A stretch of DNA of 64,000 nucleotides from Trichostrongylus colubriformis (taxonomy: Eukaryota > Nematoda > Chromadorea > Rhabditida > Trichostrongylidae). The notes beneath the pieces are model-generated. The model was not told where the DNA came from and searched no databases. It saw nothing but the letters and a program-made list of their open reading frames with translations. The stretch spans positions 9,384,509-9,448,508 of the forward strand of contig OZ022257.1 in the NCBI GenBank assembly GCA_963978905.1, in the 5' to 3' direction. A program made the position numbers and the translations under genes. Below, piece after piece: positions 29,106-40,230 of the stretch; the first letter of the stretch is position 1; every line of letters starts with the position of its first letter.

Positions 29106-30146
29106 TTAGGCTGTAAGAAAAGTTTTGGCCGGTTTTGTGCGTTACAAAATAAATCCTAGTTTCAAAGCACGTCGGCCTAGATCAATTTGGATATTGTACT
29201 CCCTAGATAGGCAGAAATTTGCTATTCCTGACTATAGGCTTCAACCCTATAAGCTTTTTGAATTATTAGGGAAACTTTAAAGTACAGCAAAGCGGGCGAT
29301 TTTAGGAGTGGAGGCAACTACAAATGTGAGGGGGGATAAATGAGAATGACGTGCTCGGATTTTAATTGATCAGAGCGCTTCAATTAAGATCGATGATAAT
29401 GATGAACATCCATATTTACAAGGGATATCTATATAAAACTATTGGGCTCCCTAATACAGGTGTGGTTGACCATTTTAAGTAACCTTCAGTTGCCAAAAGT
29501 CTAAAAATGGGAACTGCGCGACCCCTCGGAACAGCTTTGCGCACCGGCAGCGGGTGTGCGTACTTATGACGGAAAGTCGCTTCGCGGCGTCGTATCCGTG
29601 GCGCCATCAGCACGACTTGCCGATTCAATTGCCTTGGAGAGCCTGGCAAAGCGTGGCTGCGTCACCTCTACATTTCCAGCCACGCCACACTGCCTACTGC
29701 GCCCATGCCACCCTGCCTCCTGCACCCATGCCACACTGCCTCACTTGAAGGCTGCCATGCCCTATCGCTGGTACTCGCATCAGCCGAGCCGATCGCCGCA
29801 GGCGGCCACGCGATTTTCCGTCATAAGTGCATATACCCAACTGCAGTAGATCGTCTCTCACAAAAGAAACGAGTTGAAATCATTACTCGTCTGTCACATT
29901 TACCAGATTTGGCCTAACTGAATCCCACTTCTCTAAATATATGGACAGCTTCTTCAAGGGCATGATGATTTAGACTCAACTTCTCACGATTTCGTGCGAT
30001 TGAAATCATCAGTCATCCATCAAATTGGGATAAATAAATATGCAACATGTTAGCAAAACTGTGACATAAAGATGCAGTCTGAGCCGAACTATGACTTTCC
30101 AAAGGGGAAACTGTGAAAACCAGCCAAAACTTTTCTGGGACCTCAT
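29106..30146 (+). mobile_element. Degenerate mariner, interrupted by a GGGTGTG element
   Basis: Left end TTAGGCTGTAAGAAAAGTTT after TA; right end CAGCCAAAACTTTTCTGG is diverged. Blocks such as GAATTATTAGGGAAACTTTAAAG and TACTCGTCTGTCACATTTACCAG match the mariner at 48129-49026 in the same order. The open frames are broken. Confidence 0.75.
29551..29846. mobile_element. GGGTGTG-family MITE nested in mariner
   Basis: Left end GGGTGTGCGTACTTATGAC and right end GTCATAAGTGCATATACCC. The interior is very similar to the copy at 54542-54807, including GGCTGCGTCACCTCT and TGCCACACTGCCTC. It splits the mariner homology, so it inserted later. Confidence 0.8.
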
Positions 30147-30272
30147 ATTTGGACAAACAGTCCAGCGAAACACGTAAGAAACAGGCACTATGACAGAGTA
30201 ATACCATATAATGTACTGATGCATGTGTTGGCAAGGCCACATGTTGACTATTCGACAGGAATTCTGGTAGTT

Positions 30273-31274
30273 CTACAGCCTTTCGATGATCATGTCGTGG
30301 TTTTCGTCAACACTCACTCGCGTTTCGTCTTTGGCCCATTCCATCGAGACGTCGCCCATCTCCTTTTCGATCATCGCTTTCTCCTCCATCAGACGCTTCA
30401 AAATGCTGTCGTGAGCATAAATGCGAAGCTCCTCCTTGAATTATGGAATAGTAAAAATCGTCAATTCACCATGGAAGGTGAAAATGTCTACGTCAAAAGA
30501 CGATTTTTCGTGCCATAGGACGTGTAAAATGAATACTGAACAAATAGTATAGTTCGAGTTATCGTAATACCGAGTAGAAATACAAAATAAGATATTCGCT
30601 TTTTTCTATGTAAGTCGGGCCGTATCAAAAAAAATCTAGCCATTTTTGTAACACCAATTATTACTCCCGATGCCTATCCCATATGCTTAAATAGAATGCA
30701 ACAGGTTCCCACGGTGGAACTCCTCTAGAAGATTCGTCCACGAAAACTAACTTTTTTATCCTTATACTGTCGTGTTGGCCACATAATAGGGATCGCATGC
30801 GAATTTCACGCGAAAATATGTGAACCCAGCCAAGATATAGCACCACAAAGTCTCGGCCGAGTGGGCGGGGCTTTCAAGTGAAAGCCCCGTTCCGTCGTCC
30901 ACCGCGGTTGGGTACGGAGTGTGAAATTGTTTACGTCAGTTTCCGTTCCTGTAATGCGTCACCGACCTCGGCGGACGACGGTATAGGCAGTGGCTCGGAG
31001 GCAGTGGCCCACCCAGCCGAGACTTTGTGGTGCTATATCTTAGCTGGATTCACATATTTTCGCCTAAGCCTATGCCTAAGCCTGATCTTAAGAGCAGTCA
31101 GAATCATGGAATTCCTGTGGACGCTTCCTTTAACTAATCATAGTGGTAATTGTGAAGAAGGATAAGGTCAAGCAGCTCTTGGTTTAACTCACCGACAACT
31201 CATTTTTCGACGTAGCTCTTATGAGGGTATGGGGTGAACCGCTGTAGTAGAGTTTTCTCAGAGCTTTGAAGATA
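30273..31274 (-). CDS. Unrecognised gene, last two exons
   Basis: Exon 31274-31193 (IFKALRKLYYSGSPHTLIRA..., preceded by TCTCTAG, donor TCG-GTGAGT) joins in phase 0 to 30434-30273 (acceptor TTCAAG; EELRIYAHDSILKRLMEEK..., ending MIIERL-stop). The combined 80 residues are highly charged and probably helical. The intron between them holds a TTAA MITE. The first exon starts in phase 2 and immediately abuts a Tc1-type MITE (31290-31811), so the upstream exon was not found. Only exon 1 of the gene at 32762-31966 ends in the matching phase, so shared use of that exon is possible but unproved. Function unknown. Confidence 0.5.
30715..31132. mobile_element. TTAA hairpin MITE, copy 7
   Basis: Left AAGATTCGTCCACGAAAACT; GC-rich centre with GTCGTCCACCGCGG; right GACGCTTCCTTTAA including the TTAA site. 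It lies in the intron between the two exons at 31193 and 30434. Confidence 0.8.
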
Positions 31275-31289
31275 CTAGAGATAACATCT

Positions 31290-31811
31290 ACAGTAGCGCT
31301 CAAAAGTCTTCGGCCAAAACTTTTTTGTCATAACTTTTTTTCTACTTGACCAAAATTATAACTACTTGACAAAATTTTAATATGTGGTGCCTGAAACTAT
31401 TGTCAACATTTCCTTCTACTTGAGCGCCGCTTGCCACTTTTCATGATTTTTTACAAGAATTTACTACAAGACCACCCGAAAAAAAGTAAGAGGCTTGTTC
31501 AAGAAAAACGGCTTTCTATACAAAAACAAAAAGAGCAAGCCTCAGAGAACATTAATAATCTGTAGAAAGACCACGACTTTCGATGACAGCGGCACAGCGG
31601 GACGACATAGCGATGGCATGCCAAAATTGAAAAATTTCATATAACCACGTAACCTATACCGTTGCGCGCCAAAATAGTATATTAAGTATGCAGTGTCTCC
31701 AAGTACAACATACTAAAATTTCTCTTAGATCGGTGCAGTTGCAAAAAAGTTACAAGTGAAAAACCCCAAGTGAAAGACCATTTCGCCGAAGACTTTTGAG
31801 CGCTACTGTAT
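31290..31811. mobile_element. Tc1-type MITE, copy 2
   Basis: Ends CAGTAGCGCTCAAAAGTCTT and GAAGACTTTTGAGCGCTACTG, each flanked by TA. Same orientation as and clearly homologous to 28267-28774. It occupies the space just upstream of the exon at 31274. Confidence 0.9.
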
Positions 31812-31968
31812 ATAAGGCGCGTTCATACTTTGCGGTGCCGACAGCAGGGCGTGTCTGCGTATCCCTGCGTCTCGGCTTCGCGTTAACTCTGCACGTCTCC
31901 CGCGCCACTCTCCTCGCTGTCTGTAAACGCAGCCACGCCCTGCCGGTACTAAGTATGAACGCAGCTTA
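31812..31968. mobile_element. Short MITE with TTCATACT-type ends, copy 2
   Basis: GCGTTCATACTTTGCGGTGC on the left and TACTAAGTATGAACGCAGC-TTAA on the right. The right TTAA provides the stop codon of the gene at 32762-31966. Confidence 0.8.
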
Positions 31969-32762
31969 ATGCGCTGAAAGATGAACCTCGTTATTTTCAT
32001 CAGTGTTTTCCTCTTCCTGGTTGCCGCCATCTTTTCGCTGCACTGTTTTCACTCTAATTATGGTTACATGTTTGCCGTTCCCTTCAGCCTCCGCAGATTT
32101 TTCGTCGTTTTCGCCGCTTTCTCCAGCCTCACTGTTCCCACCGTTTTGGTCAACGTTGTCCGAATTTTGCTTTCCAGAATGACGTCCGCCGTTAATCCCA
32201 AGACGGGATGAGAAACGACGTATCACTGCCAGAGGACCTGAACAAGCAGACTTTCATTAAGGGATTATTGGTTGCAGAATTGAGTCGCTGTCTACTGCCT
32301 TTCTTACTGGAATCCTTCTGTAATTCTTCGTTCTTCGCGTCTTCCATAACCCTGGTGGTGATCGCTTTACAAATCAGTGAACGCCACATCTCGTCGGGAC
32401 ACTCCTGCGTTTCTGGCACGCCATTGATTAGCACTCGACCTTCCGGTGTATATCTAGAACAGTCCACATATAAATCTAGATCTTCAATTCTAATTATTTT
32501 CATGATCACCATTGTTATTTTACCATCACTCTTACGTGTTTCAATAACACCCCTTCATAAATCTACTCAAAAATCCCTCGGAAACGGCTCAATCACCTTG
32601 TGGATGACCGACCTCAACCAATTAAAATTCCCACACATAAAGAAAAAATTGGGCTTACGTTCTGCTATCTTTTGAAGTCTTGCGTTGATACAGAGAGCTC
32701 TGTCGGTTGCTGGCGTAGAATTCAACAGACGTGTCGTGGCCACAATTCATTATCCCAATCAT
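31966..32762 (-). CDS. Unrecognised acidic protein, complete three-exon gene
   Basis: Exons 32762-32659, 32489-32308 and 32237-31966 join in one frame to 185 residues. Donors are GTAAGC and GTAAGA, acceptors TAATTAG and TTGTTCAG, with introns of 169 and 70 bases. The upstream-most ATG follows a CTTCAG acceptor by a few bases, as expected for a trans-spliced start; an in-frame ATG at 32750 is the alternative. The middle has VLINGVPETQECPDEMWRSL. The C-terminal third is low complexity, rich in N, E, G and D (SGENDEKSAEAEGNGK), so probably disordered. No signal peptide or membrane segment. I do not recognise the family. The stop codon lies in a MITE boundary. Three phase-matched exons with good splice sites make a real gene likely. 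Confidence 0.72.
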
Positions 32763-32860
32763 AATTTATCTGAAGTTTACTGGATAAAATAGTTGTCTAA
32801 TCGAGATTAATTGAGATGCTCAGAAAATATTACACACGGGAAAGAACGGGTACAGGAATT

Positions 32861-33292
32861 TTCCTCTAAGACTTCATGATTCTAATTCCTTTCTCACTCT
32901 ACTAGATACAGTACATGAATAGAGATACGAAAAGAGCCGAGATTTTAAAAAATCGAAAAACTGGAGGAAGAACAACTCGTTTAAGTTCCCGCCGAGCTAC
33001 AATTGAGTAGCTCTCAGAGGACAGAGCACAGTTCAAGTTTTCCCGCTTAATGTTGACTCGTTCTCGCGCCGCGTCTGTTAGCACGTAACTGCCGCTTCGT
33101 CTTGCTCCTCGGCTCTCTAACGTCCACACCCACTCGGACGCACCCAATCCGTTGGTCGTCACTTTGAGGAGCTCTACCTCAGTCGGATTCTTGTGTTTTT
33201 GCGTGAAACGTTGTAGGCGGCCCCAGTGGACAAATACAACACAAATATATCGCGTAAGATAAGAGCTTAAACTTTCGTGGACCATTCATTCA
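32861..33292. mobile_element. TTAA hairpin MITE subfamily, copy 8
   Basis: A-rich left half, centre TAGCACGTAACTGCCG, and right arm GTGAAACGTTGTAGGCGGCC then CGTGGACCATTCATTCAAAG. Same subfamily as copies 5, 6 and 10. Confidence 0.7.
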
Positions 33293-33337
33293 AAGGCATA
33301 CCACGCCATAACCAGTCTAGTAGCTAACCTTCTTGGT

Positions 33338-33662
33338 ACGAGTAGGTTCTTGAATAACTGCTCAGGCTGTACATTTATTGCGGCTTGACGGTGCATGCTC
33401 AAGGTGCTGTGCCTGCGCCAGCTACGCTCACATGAACTTGCAATGTGGAAGCTGCCTCCATCATTGGAATGACTGTTTCCTTCATCGCAGTCCCCTTCTC
33501 TACGTGAACGTCACGTTAGAAATTCGTTCGTCTGAGGCCAAGTGTGATTTCGCTGGATGGGCGTGGCTCGGTTGAGATCGAGCAGGCACAACACCGTGAG
33601 GGTGCACCGTGAAGCCTGAATAACGGTGCAGCCTGAACAGTTATCCAAAGACCTACTTGCTC
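33338..33662. mobile_element. MITE with AACTGCTCAGGCT ends, copy 1
   Basis: Left AGTAGGTTCTTGAATAACTG and right CAGTTATCCAAAGACCTACT are inverted. Inner repeats GGTGCTGTGCCTG and CAGGCACAACACCGTGAGGG extend the foldback. Related to 50005-50362 and the half copy at 55522-55700. Confidence 0.75.
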
Positions 33663-35200
33663 CAAAAAAGGAAATCAATAATCTGAACATCGCGTGGGGT
33701 GCTTTCAAGAAGCGGGATATAAAGGACTGAGAGAGCTTTTGAAGTCTGAGCTTATGAGCTATTGTGCATACCAACCTGGAAACAGAAGAAATAATTTCGT
33801 TCAAAAAGTAAGGAATAAGATGGTTGAAAGGTGCCTTATATGGAATAGGTAGTGCCGATGACACTGGCAAGTACTGGAAATTGTATTTTACTCTCTATGG
33901 ATTCTTGAGCTGTTCTATGGTCACCAAGATGATACCGATTTAATGTTGGTTTACATAGCTGTTATGAACAAATAGCCCAGTGGACGTTCCCGTCGGGTCA
34001 CGCTTGGTCGTCGTAGGCTGTGAGAGTTTTCGCCAAATGTCGCGTTATTCCCCATCCGAGTGTCGGCCGTATCGTCAAACAATTCCTGTCGAGTGTAAAG
34101 TCCAGTTCCGGATGCAAGTGTGATGAAGATTTATGTGTGGGGAAAAGATACTCAAATGGTCACGGGGCGTAATTACCTACTGGCAGGAACCGGTTCTGCA
34201 CAATTTTGAAGTTGATTATGTAACGTCGATGGCAGAAATGACACAACGGCAAGCCACTTGTGGTAATCCGATCAATAAATGTGCAGTGAAGTACATTTTT
34301 GGTGATGGACCAGGGTTAAAATGGACAAAAAAACATATGACCAAATGCAGGGCTCACTAGTTCAGCCAGAGATGTCCCACAAGGATGAACGGTAATATAA
34401 TCAGGCTTCAGTCAAACGTTCATTCATGGAGACTGGAATATGAGTTTCTTATATACAAGCCACGAGACGAGAGATTAGTCGAAAAAGTTCATTTATAATT
34501 AGGTTTCCGGAGAGGTTGGCGATGTAATCGATGATCACTTCGTAAAGAGTTTGACGAATAGTCGTTTGGCTCTCAGGTGAAATTCCTTTCCACCGGTGAG
34601 ACACGTACATAGACTGCGTGGAAAATGTTGCAGCACCGGAAACTGTGGTTGGATGGGGTTGGGTTGGTTGAAAAACTATTCGGCGAAGTGAATGACTTAC
34701 CTAAACATCGTCGTGCAATTCAAAAAAGGAAATATTTATGATTTTTCGACCGCAGACGACTTCTAAGCCGTTCTACGTGGAACGTGAATCCCAATTTTTA
34801 GTCGTGCAAAAGCGAGTTTGTGCAGCCAACAATAAAAACATCTTCAAAATAGTTTGATATAATTTTGCTTTTGCTATCAGAGAGGCATCCGAGATAATAC
34901 TTTGATATTGTGCTGTTCCGAAGTCTCATGATTATCTGAATGTTTTACAACAATTGAGACTCCAATGTATTTATTCAAAAACCTCAAAAGACCCCTCAAA
35001 AGTCTCTAAAGTTTTCTGGAATTTTTTTTGCGATATTTCGGTGTTTGACACCTTCTTCAAGCCTCAAACTGTGGCTGAATTATATGATATACGTTGTATA
35101 CCACTAGCTTACGGCCCCATCTCAAAAAATCTTTTGGGCGTGATTCACCCTGCCAAAGACGTGTGGTGCAGAAAATGATGAACCCATCCGGTCGCACCCT
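33663..35200. other. Intergenic, no gene seen
   Basis: A plus-strand ORF of 75 codons at 34133-34360 has no recognised motif and no clear splice sites. Otherwise AT-rich unique sequence. Confidence 0.4.
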
Positions 35201-35201
35201 T

Positions 35202-35668
35202 AAAGGAACCAGAAGGGGTCCGAAACAAGAGGAACATGCAAAGAAATGAGCATTTTGTAACGAACACTCAAGATTAGAAGTGATGTGAAGTGAAGTGAAA
35301 AAACCCAGACTCAAAAGCGTGACGCTGTGGTGAGTATTCGCATTGCATTCGCATCAACACACTGACTTTCCGAGTTGTCCGCTGTAGGAGACGGGCCGCG
35401 GGCCAGCGTAGTTGTAGCACCTGACTTCCAGCGCAGTGGAGTGGCCATTCCCAACTACATTGGTATTCATGTAAGTACATCTAGAAACAATAAGAGAAAG
35501 AATAAAGGAAAAAGTAAAAGGAAAAAACAACCTTATAATAGAAATACCTCTTCTTGGCACCTTGCCAAGGCGTCAAAATGGTGAGTTTGTGTAATGGCGG
35601 CCTCTTAAACTCGTTCAAACTACGTCTGTTTTACCGTAAGCTAAAATTACCCCCTTCCGGTGTCTTTG
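35202..35668. mobile_element. MITE with AAAGRCACC ends, copy 1
   Basis: Left AAAGGAACCAGAAGGGGTCC and right CCCCCTTCCGGTGTCTTTGA. It is an inverted-orientation copy of 38800-39200 across its length (for example GTAATGGCGGCCTCTTAAAC versus GTTTAAGGGGCCGCCATTGC). Confidence 0.7.
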
Positions 35669-37195
35669 AATAGCCTAAGACGCTATGTGACTGGGTCAAC
35701 AGCTGATATGAGAAAAATCATACAGAAACCAAAAATTATTACTGTGATCAAGTGAAGAAGATATGTAGAATCTCACGCAGTTCGTCTTTACTATTTATTG
35801 CTGGTAACAGTAACTTCATTTCAAGGGCCTCGAGTATCTTCCCCTTCAAAAGGATTGTCTATTGGGCGTGATCCTGTTGAGTAAGAATGACAAAACATCG
35901 CGAGCATAAGTTTCCCACTACTGTGAGAAGGCGAATTGGCTCAACTTGGTCGCTTCTGCGTGGTACTACGGAAAGATGAAATTTCATAGGAAATTCTGAT
36001 AATCAGCAAACAGATAAACGCCAGCATGTTAGCCCTTGAATGTCGTCTTGATTCGATGAAGGTTACCCATGGGTAAATTCGAGGACCCACTGGTAGTGGG
36101 ATCTACCTATGGCTAAATTTGAGGACTCTTTGCAGTTGGATCTTCTACATTGTAGGACGAAGTCGCGCACAACGCTTCACCTCCGATTCTATGTTTACAA
36201 GAGGGCTGTGAGAGACGAATCTACTACCGTTTCATTCTTGAGCGACAGAGAATTGCGCAGTAAAGACAAAAAACATCGAGTTAGCGCTGGGTGTCACCGC
36301 AGTAAACAGCCATCTTGATGTTTTCCATGTCCTGAAACACTTGATGTCTTAGGTCGTTAAAGAAATGAATCCTGAAGTCATCAGAGGTTTTTCGCTAATT
36401 GGATAAACTGCTCCTGTAGAAGTTGGCCAACGTTCAATTTGTCTCCCTGTTAAGGGTAAGGGCTCCATTGCGTTTTGTGATATTGAGAAGCTGGTTGCTA
36501 TGGTTCATCGGAAGTCCTTATCGGATCAAGTGAGTGTTCAGAAGTAGGCACAATAGTCGCACAGCTAGCAGTCATTATCTGCGATGATGACGGCGGAATT
36601 CAAAAAGCGCGAGATCGATCATGGGATAGACGCGATAAATTTCCCACTCGACTTGCGCAAACCAAACCATAAATGAAGAAATGAACTTCAAAACACTGAT
36701 TGTGGACATTTCAGAGATTACCGGGAGGCCCGTGGACAAACGGAAAGACAGACAGACAGACAAACAAACAAACAACCAAACACAGTAAATTTTGCTCTAA
36801 ATATAGGATGGATGAATGAATGTTGACTTCTGAAAATTTCCTCAGAAGTTCCTCAGAAGGGAAACAAACGTGTGCATGGAATAAGACAGCTGTCCGCGCA
36901 GACAAGAAAGAATGAGAGAAAGGTGATGCTCGATAGAAAACTTGATTCCGCCAAGGCCCCTGTTGTCATTTGCGACATTGGTCTGTGATAACACCAGTTA
37001 GTGCTAGCAAGTCAAGTGATAGACCATATTTGGGAGAGCTGAACATGGTACTGCTCGAGCCTTCGAGGGTACTTTTCAATCCTGGCAAGAATGCGGGGGC
37101 TACATTTCTGAATTCTCTATTTCATGCTTCAATCAGTTCTAGTCTAGCAATCATCAATGTTAACAAAAGAGTTTACTGCAAGCGGACTGAGAAAT
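35669..37195. other. Intergenic, no gene seen
   Basis: Contains a 40-bp imperfect duplication near 36065-36125 (ATGGGTAAATTCGAGGAC, ATGGCTAAATTTGAGGAC) and a GACA/CAAA simple repeat at about 36745-36780. Short ORFs are unremarkable. Confidence 0.4.
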
Positions 37196-38500
37196 CTCCT
37201 CGTCTTCGGTATTTCAATGCAGGGAGAAATGAGTTTCCCTGTCACCCATATATTTACTTGTATTTCCTTGAAAAAAAAGAGTTGCATGCAAATTTTCACG
37301 CGAAAAAGTGAGAATCCGGTTAATATATTGCTCTTCAAAGTAGTGACCGAGCTGAGCAGTCTCAGAGTCAATGCCCGCCCCGTCATCCACCACGGTCGCA
37401 GTCCGAAAGTAAGACTGTTCACATAATTCTCTCCAACTATGCGTCTCCGACCGTGGTGGACGACGATGCAGGCATTTACAGGGTGTCCCAAAATTATGGG
37501 CGCTTAAACTCGTAATTTTTTGGATCCCTTTATACAATTGTATCACTCCTTTTTCTTGCTGCTCAGTGGGTGCACAGGATCTTCTTCTATCAAGGTGCAT
37601 GCTTGTCGGGGTGAAACTCATGGTATTTTCGAGATTTCAGAAGTTTTTCAAATACACTTGGTGGTCTTTCGCTTCAACGGTGACACGCCCCTCGCGGTTC
37701 GAGCGAAAAAATTTCCACGTTCTGAACCGATGAGGGCAACTCACTGTGGCCAGCAACGTCTGTTAGGATATACCATGCCGATAGGGTGTTCGGATTCCAG
37801 CAATCGGGTCCCAGTAATTTGAGGGTCCAGTAATGACACGCTGTTGGTTTTCGTCAATTTTGGCGTAAAGCTTGCGGGAATGTGAACATGAGGAACTGGC
37901 TGTTGCACATAATGAAGCACTGTCCTCACTAGTCTTTCGCAAAAATGCTTGATGAGTTTAGCGGCAAAGCGCTCAAGTTTATAGAACCAAACTGACACAA
38001 AAGCGCTGCCGACCCGATTTTTTCGAATTCATCACTTTTCGAAAGGTCCGTCAAATTTCCCAAAACGTGATTCCATTGATCTACTGCCAGGGTCCTCAAC
38101 TAGAGGCAAGGTCTGACGAGTCAGCCATCCTAGTATGGAGGCACATAAGGTAGCCTTGAGAAAGGTATGGGAAGGAATGTATGGAAAAAGCAGCATGTCA
38201 AGGGCGGTTGAGTGATAAAGAGACTTTTAGCTTATATCCTTGTCGGGGCAAGAAACTTATGATATGACTGCTGTGTCTTGTTGCTTAAGGTATGGGTAAA
38301 GTTGTGAATGGGTTGATTTTTCCATCCACTCTATTGACGCCAACAAAATATTGCAATACATTGGCGCCCATAATTTCGGGACACCCTGTACTTCGAGGCC
38401 CCGCTCTCTCAGCCACCATTTTGAGTTGTCACATCTTAGCCAGATTCTTATGCTAGTAAAACTTTTCATGCGGTTCTTATTAGGTTGCATAAAACATTGC
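37196..38500. mobile_element. TTAA hairpin MITE, copy 9, split by a later insertion
   Basis: The left part 37196-37479 (GAGTTTCCCTGTCACCC, GTTGCATGCAAATTTTCACG, GC-rich centre) resumes after the insertion at about 38393 (GAGGCCCCGCTCTC, AAAACTTTTCATGCGGTTC). The two halves together give a normal element. Confidence 0.75.
37480..38390. mobile_element. Tc1/mariner-type element nested in MITE copy 9
   Basis: Inverted ends CAGGGTGTCCCAAAATTATG and CATAATTTCGGGACACCCTG, flanked by TA on each side. About 910 bp. Minus-strand ORFs (for example 37998-37741) may be transposase debris, but I could not place the catalytic residues. Confidence 0.78.
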
Positions 38501-38707
38501 TCAGTGTTGCAAAAACAAAGAAAATTTTCTATTTTTAATATTTCACATTGCAGTTGGGGTTTGTAACCGTTAACTTTGAAGTAGAAAATATGAACTTGAA
38601 GATTGTTTCGATATGCAATTGTAGAACCACAAATAAACCCATATTTTCGACAACTATGTAAGAAGATGTCACCTAATATGCCTAGTCGATGTCCGTCAAG
38701 GCCCGCA

Positions 38708-38776
38708 AAGGAATCGCGCACCGAAAAATGAGCATCTCTATTATATATATTTATGTTGTATTTGCCTAATAAGCCT
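38708..38776. mobile_element. TTAA hairpin MITE, left-end fragment
   Basis: AAAGGAATCGCGCACCGAAA, then TATTTATGTTGTATTTGCCT, matches the left arm of the family and stops there. Confidence 0.6.
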
Positions 38777-38799
38777 ACTTCCTCCTTACCCCTCTCGGG

Positions 38800-39200
38800 C
38801 CTTTCAAGACACCGGAAGAGGGTAATTTCGGCCTACGGTAGATCAGACGTAGTTTCGACAAGTTTAAGGGGCCGCCATTGCACAAACTCGCCAATTTGAC
38901 GCCTTGGCATGGTGCCAAGAGGAGATAATTTCACCTTTGTTCCTTATTGTATTGTTTCTGGATGTACTTACATGGGAATGGCCACACCACTGCGCTGGGA
39001 GTAAGTTGCTACAACTAACGTTGGCCGCCTCCTATGTACAGCAGACAACTCAGAAAGTCAGTGAGTTGATGCGAATGAGATGCGAATACACATCACAGCA
39101 TCGCGCTTTAATCCGGATTTTTTCGCCGATTATCGCCTTTAACCTTGAGTAATTGTTACAAAATGCTAATTTTTATGCATGGTCAAATGCAAATGTGTAA
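38800..39200. mobile_element. MITE with AAAGRCACC ends, copy 2
   Basis: Starts TTTCAAGACACCGGAAGAGG and continues as the reverse complement of 35202-35668, including CTTGAGTAATTGTTACAAAATG. The far end is diverged. Confidence 0.6.
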
Positions 39201-39689
39201 GTTCCGAACGCTCTTAACCACTGCCCTCCCATTCAGTAATGGACAGTTTATCCAAAAAGGTAAAAGAACTCCAGGAACTGAACGCAACTAGCTACGTCAA
39301 ATAGACGACCCTTTGATGAAGTGATCAGTAAGAGTAAAACGCAGAGTTTTCTGAAGGTCTTGCAATGAGTACTCCACACTTTCCCACGACTACAGAAAGG
39401 CTGTATTGGATGAATCACTAACGCTAATTATCGTGACATTTGAGTTTCAGATATGCAATCAAATGATTCGATTACTATCTCCGAGGCAGCCTTGGTCTAA
39501 TCGAAAACATTCAATCGTATGGCAGTCGGACCGCCAAATGAAACTGCAGTGCGCCGAGAGAGGTATGATTCTCCAGATATCGAATCTCTCATATTGTATG
39601 ACATTTTTTCGAGTGGCTGAATAACAAACCTCAAAATAAAATCTCGAAACATCTTAAGAGGTGATTTTTGCAGACTGAGGAATTGTGGT
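39201..39689. other. Intergenic, no gene seen
   Basis: One unremarkable plus ORF (39406-39624); no support for coding. Confidence 0.4.
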
Positions 39690-39840
39690 GGGATATGAAA
39701 GCCGAGATCGGTAGTAAGAGAAAGAAAAAACGAGACAAAACGGTCTTAAACACGAGAAATAAGCATCCGAAAACCCCTCTCTCAACCCATCTTCTTCTGA
39801 CTCCTTTGCAACATTAGCCAGTGGGTGTGATGCAGACGAG
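39690..39840. repeat. Dispersed repeat, copy 2
   Basis: Ordered similarity to 15555-15730 and 55865-56045 (GAGAAATAAGCATCCG, CCCATCTTCTTCTGACTCC, GATGCAGACGAGCAAG). Confidence 0.5.
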
Positions 39841-39863
39841 CAAGGGTTTAAAACAGTCAGCCA

Positions 39864-40230
39864 GGGTGTGTGGCCTCATGTCGAATATTCGTGCGGCAAA
39901 CGGGGCGGCAGATTTTTTCGCGTATGATTGCGTACATTGCTTACACACTCTTTCAAGTTTTATGCCATAATTAACTATTTCTCGACTGGGATTGTGTCAT
40001 GCAATGTTATTGTTTCTTTTACTTTTTATGTTACTATTTTGCCTTGTAGGGTGCAAAAGCTATTGTTCCCAGGCAATGATGAGATGAGCAGCTATTTATT
40101 TGAAGACCTCCATGATACCAGCCTCTTATTCTTATCGTTAGTGGAACTCCTACAGATTGCGGTAAGTCGTGTTGGTAGCGCCGCAAGTGCGGCGTCGCGA
40201 AGCGAAAATTCGACACAAGGCTACACACAT
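39864..40230. mobile_element. GGGTGTG-family MITE
   Basis: Left GGGTGTGTGGCCTCATGTCG; right CGAAAATTCGACACAAGGCTACACAC. Interior GATTGCGTACATTGC is shared with 20652-20790. Confidence 0.6.

Noticed and set aside
29416..30240. Several 70-97-codon ORFs
   Set aside because: All fall inside the decayed mariner or its nested MITE, with stops in the transposase frame.
32208..32675. 155-codon plus-strand ORF
   Set aside because: It is antisense to the three-exon minus gene, which has consistent splice sites and phases; the plus frame is a composition shadow.
38257..38721. 154-codon minus-strand ORF
   Set aside because: It runs across the end of the nested transposon, the rest of a MITE and another MITE fragment, so it is a chance fusion of repeats.
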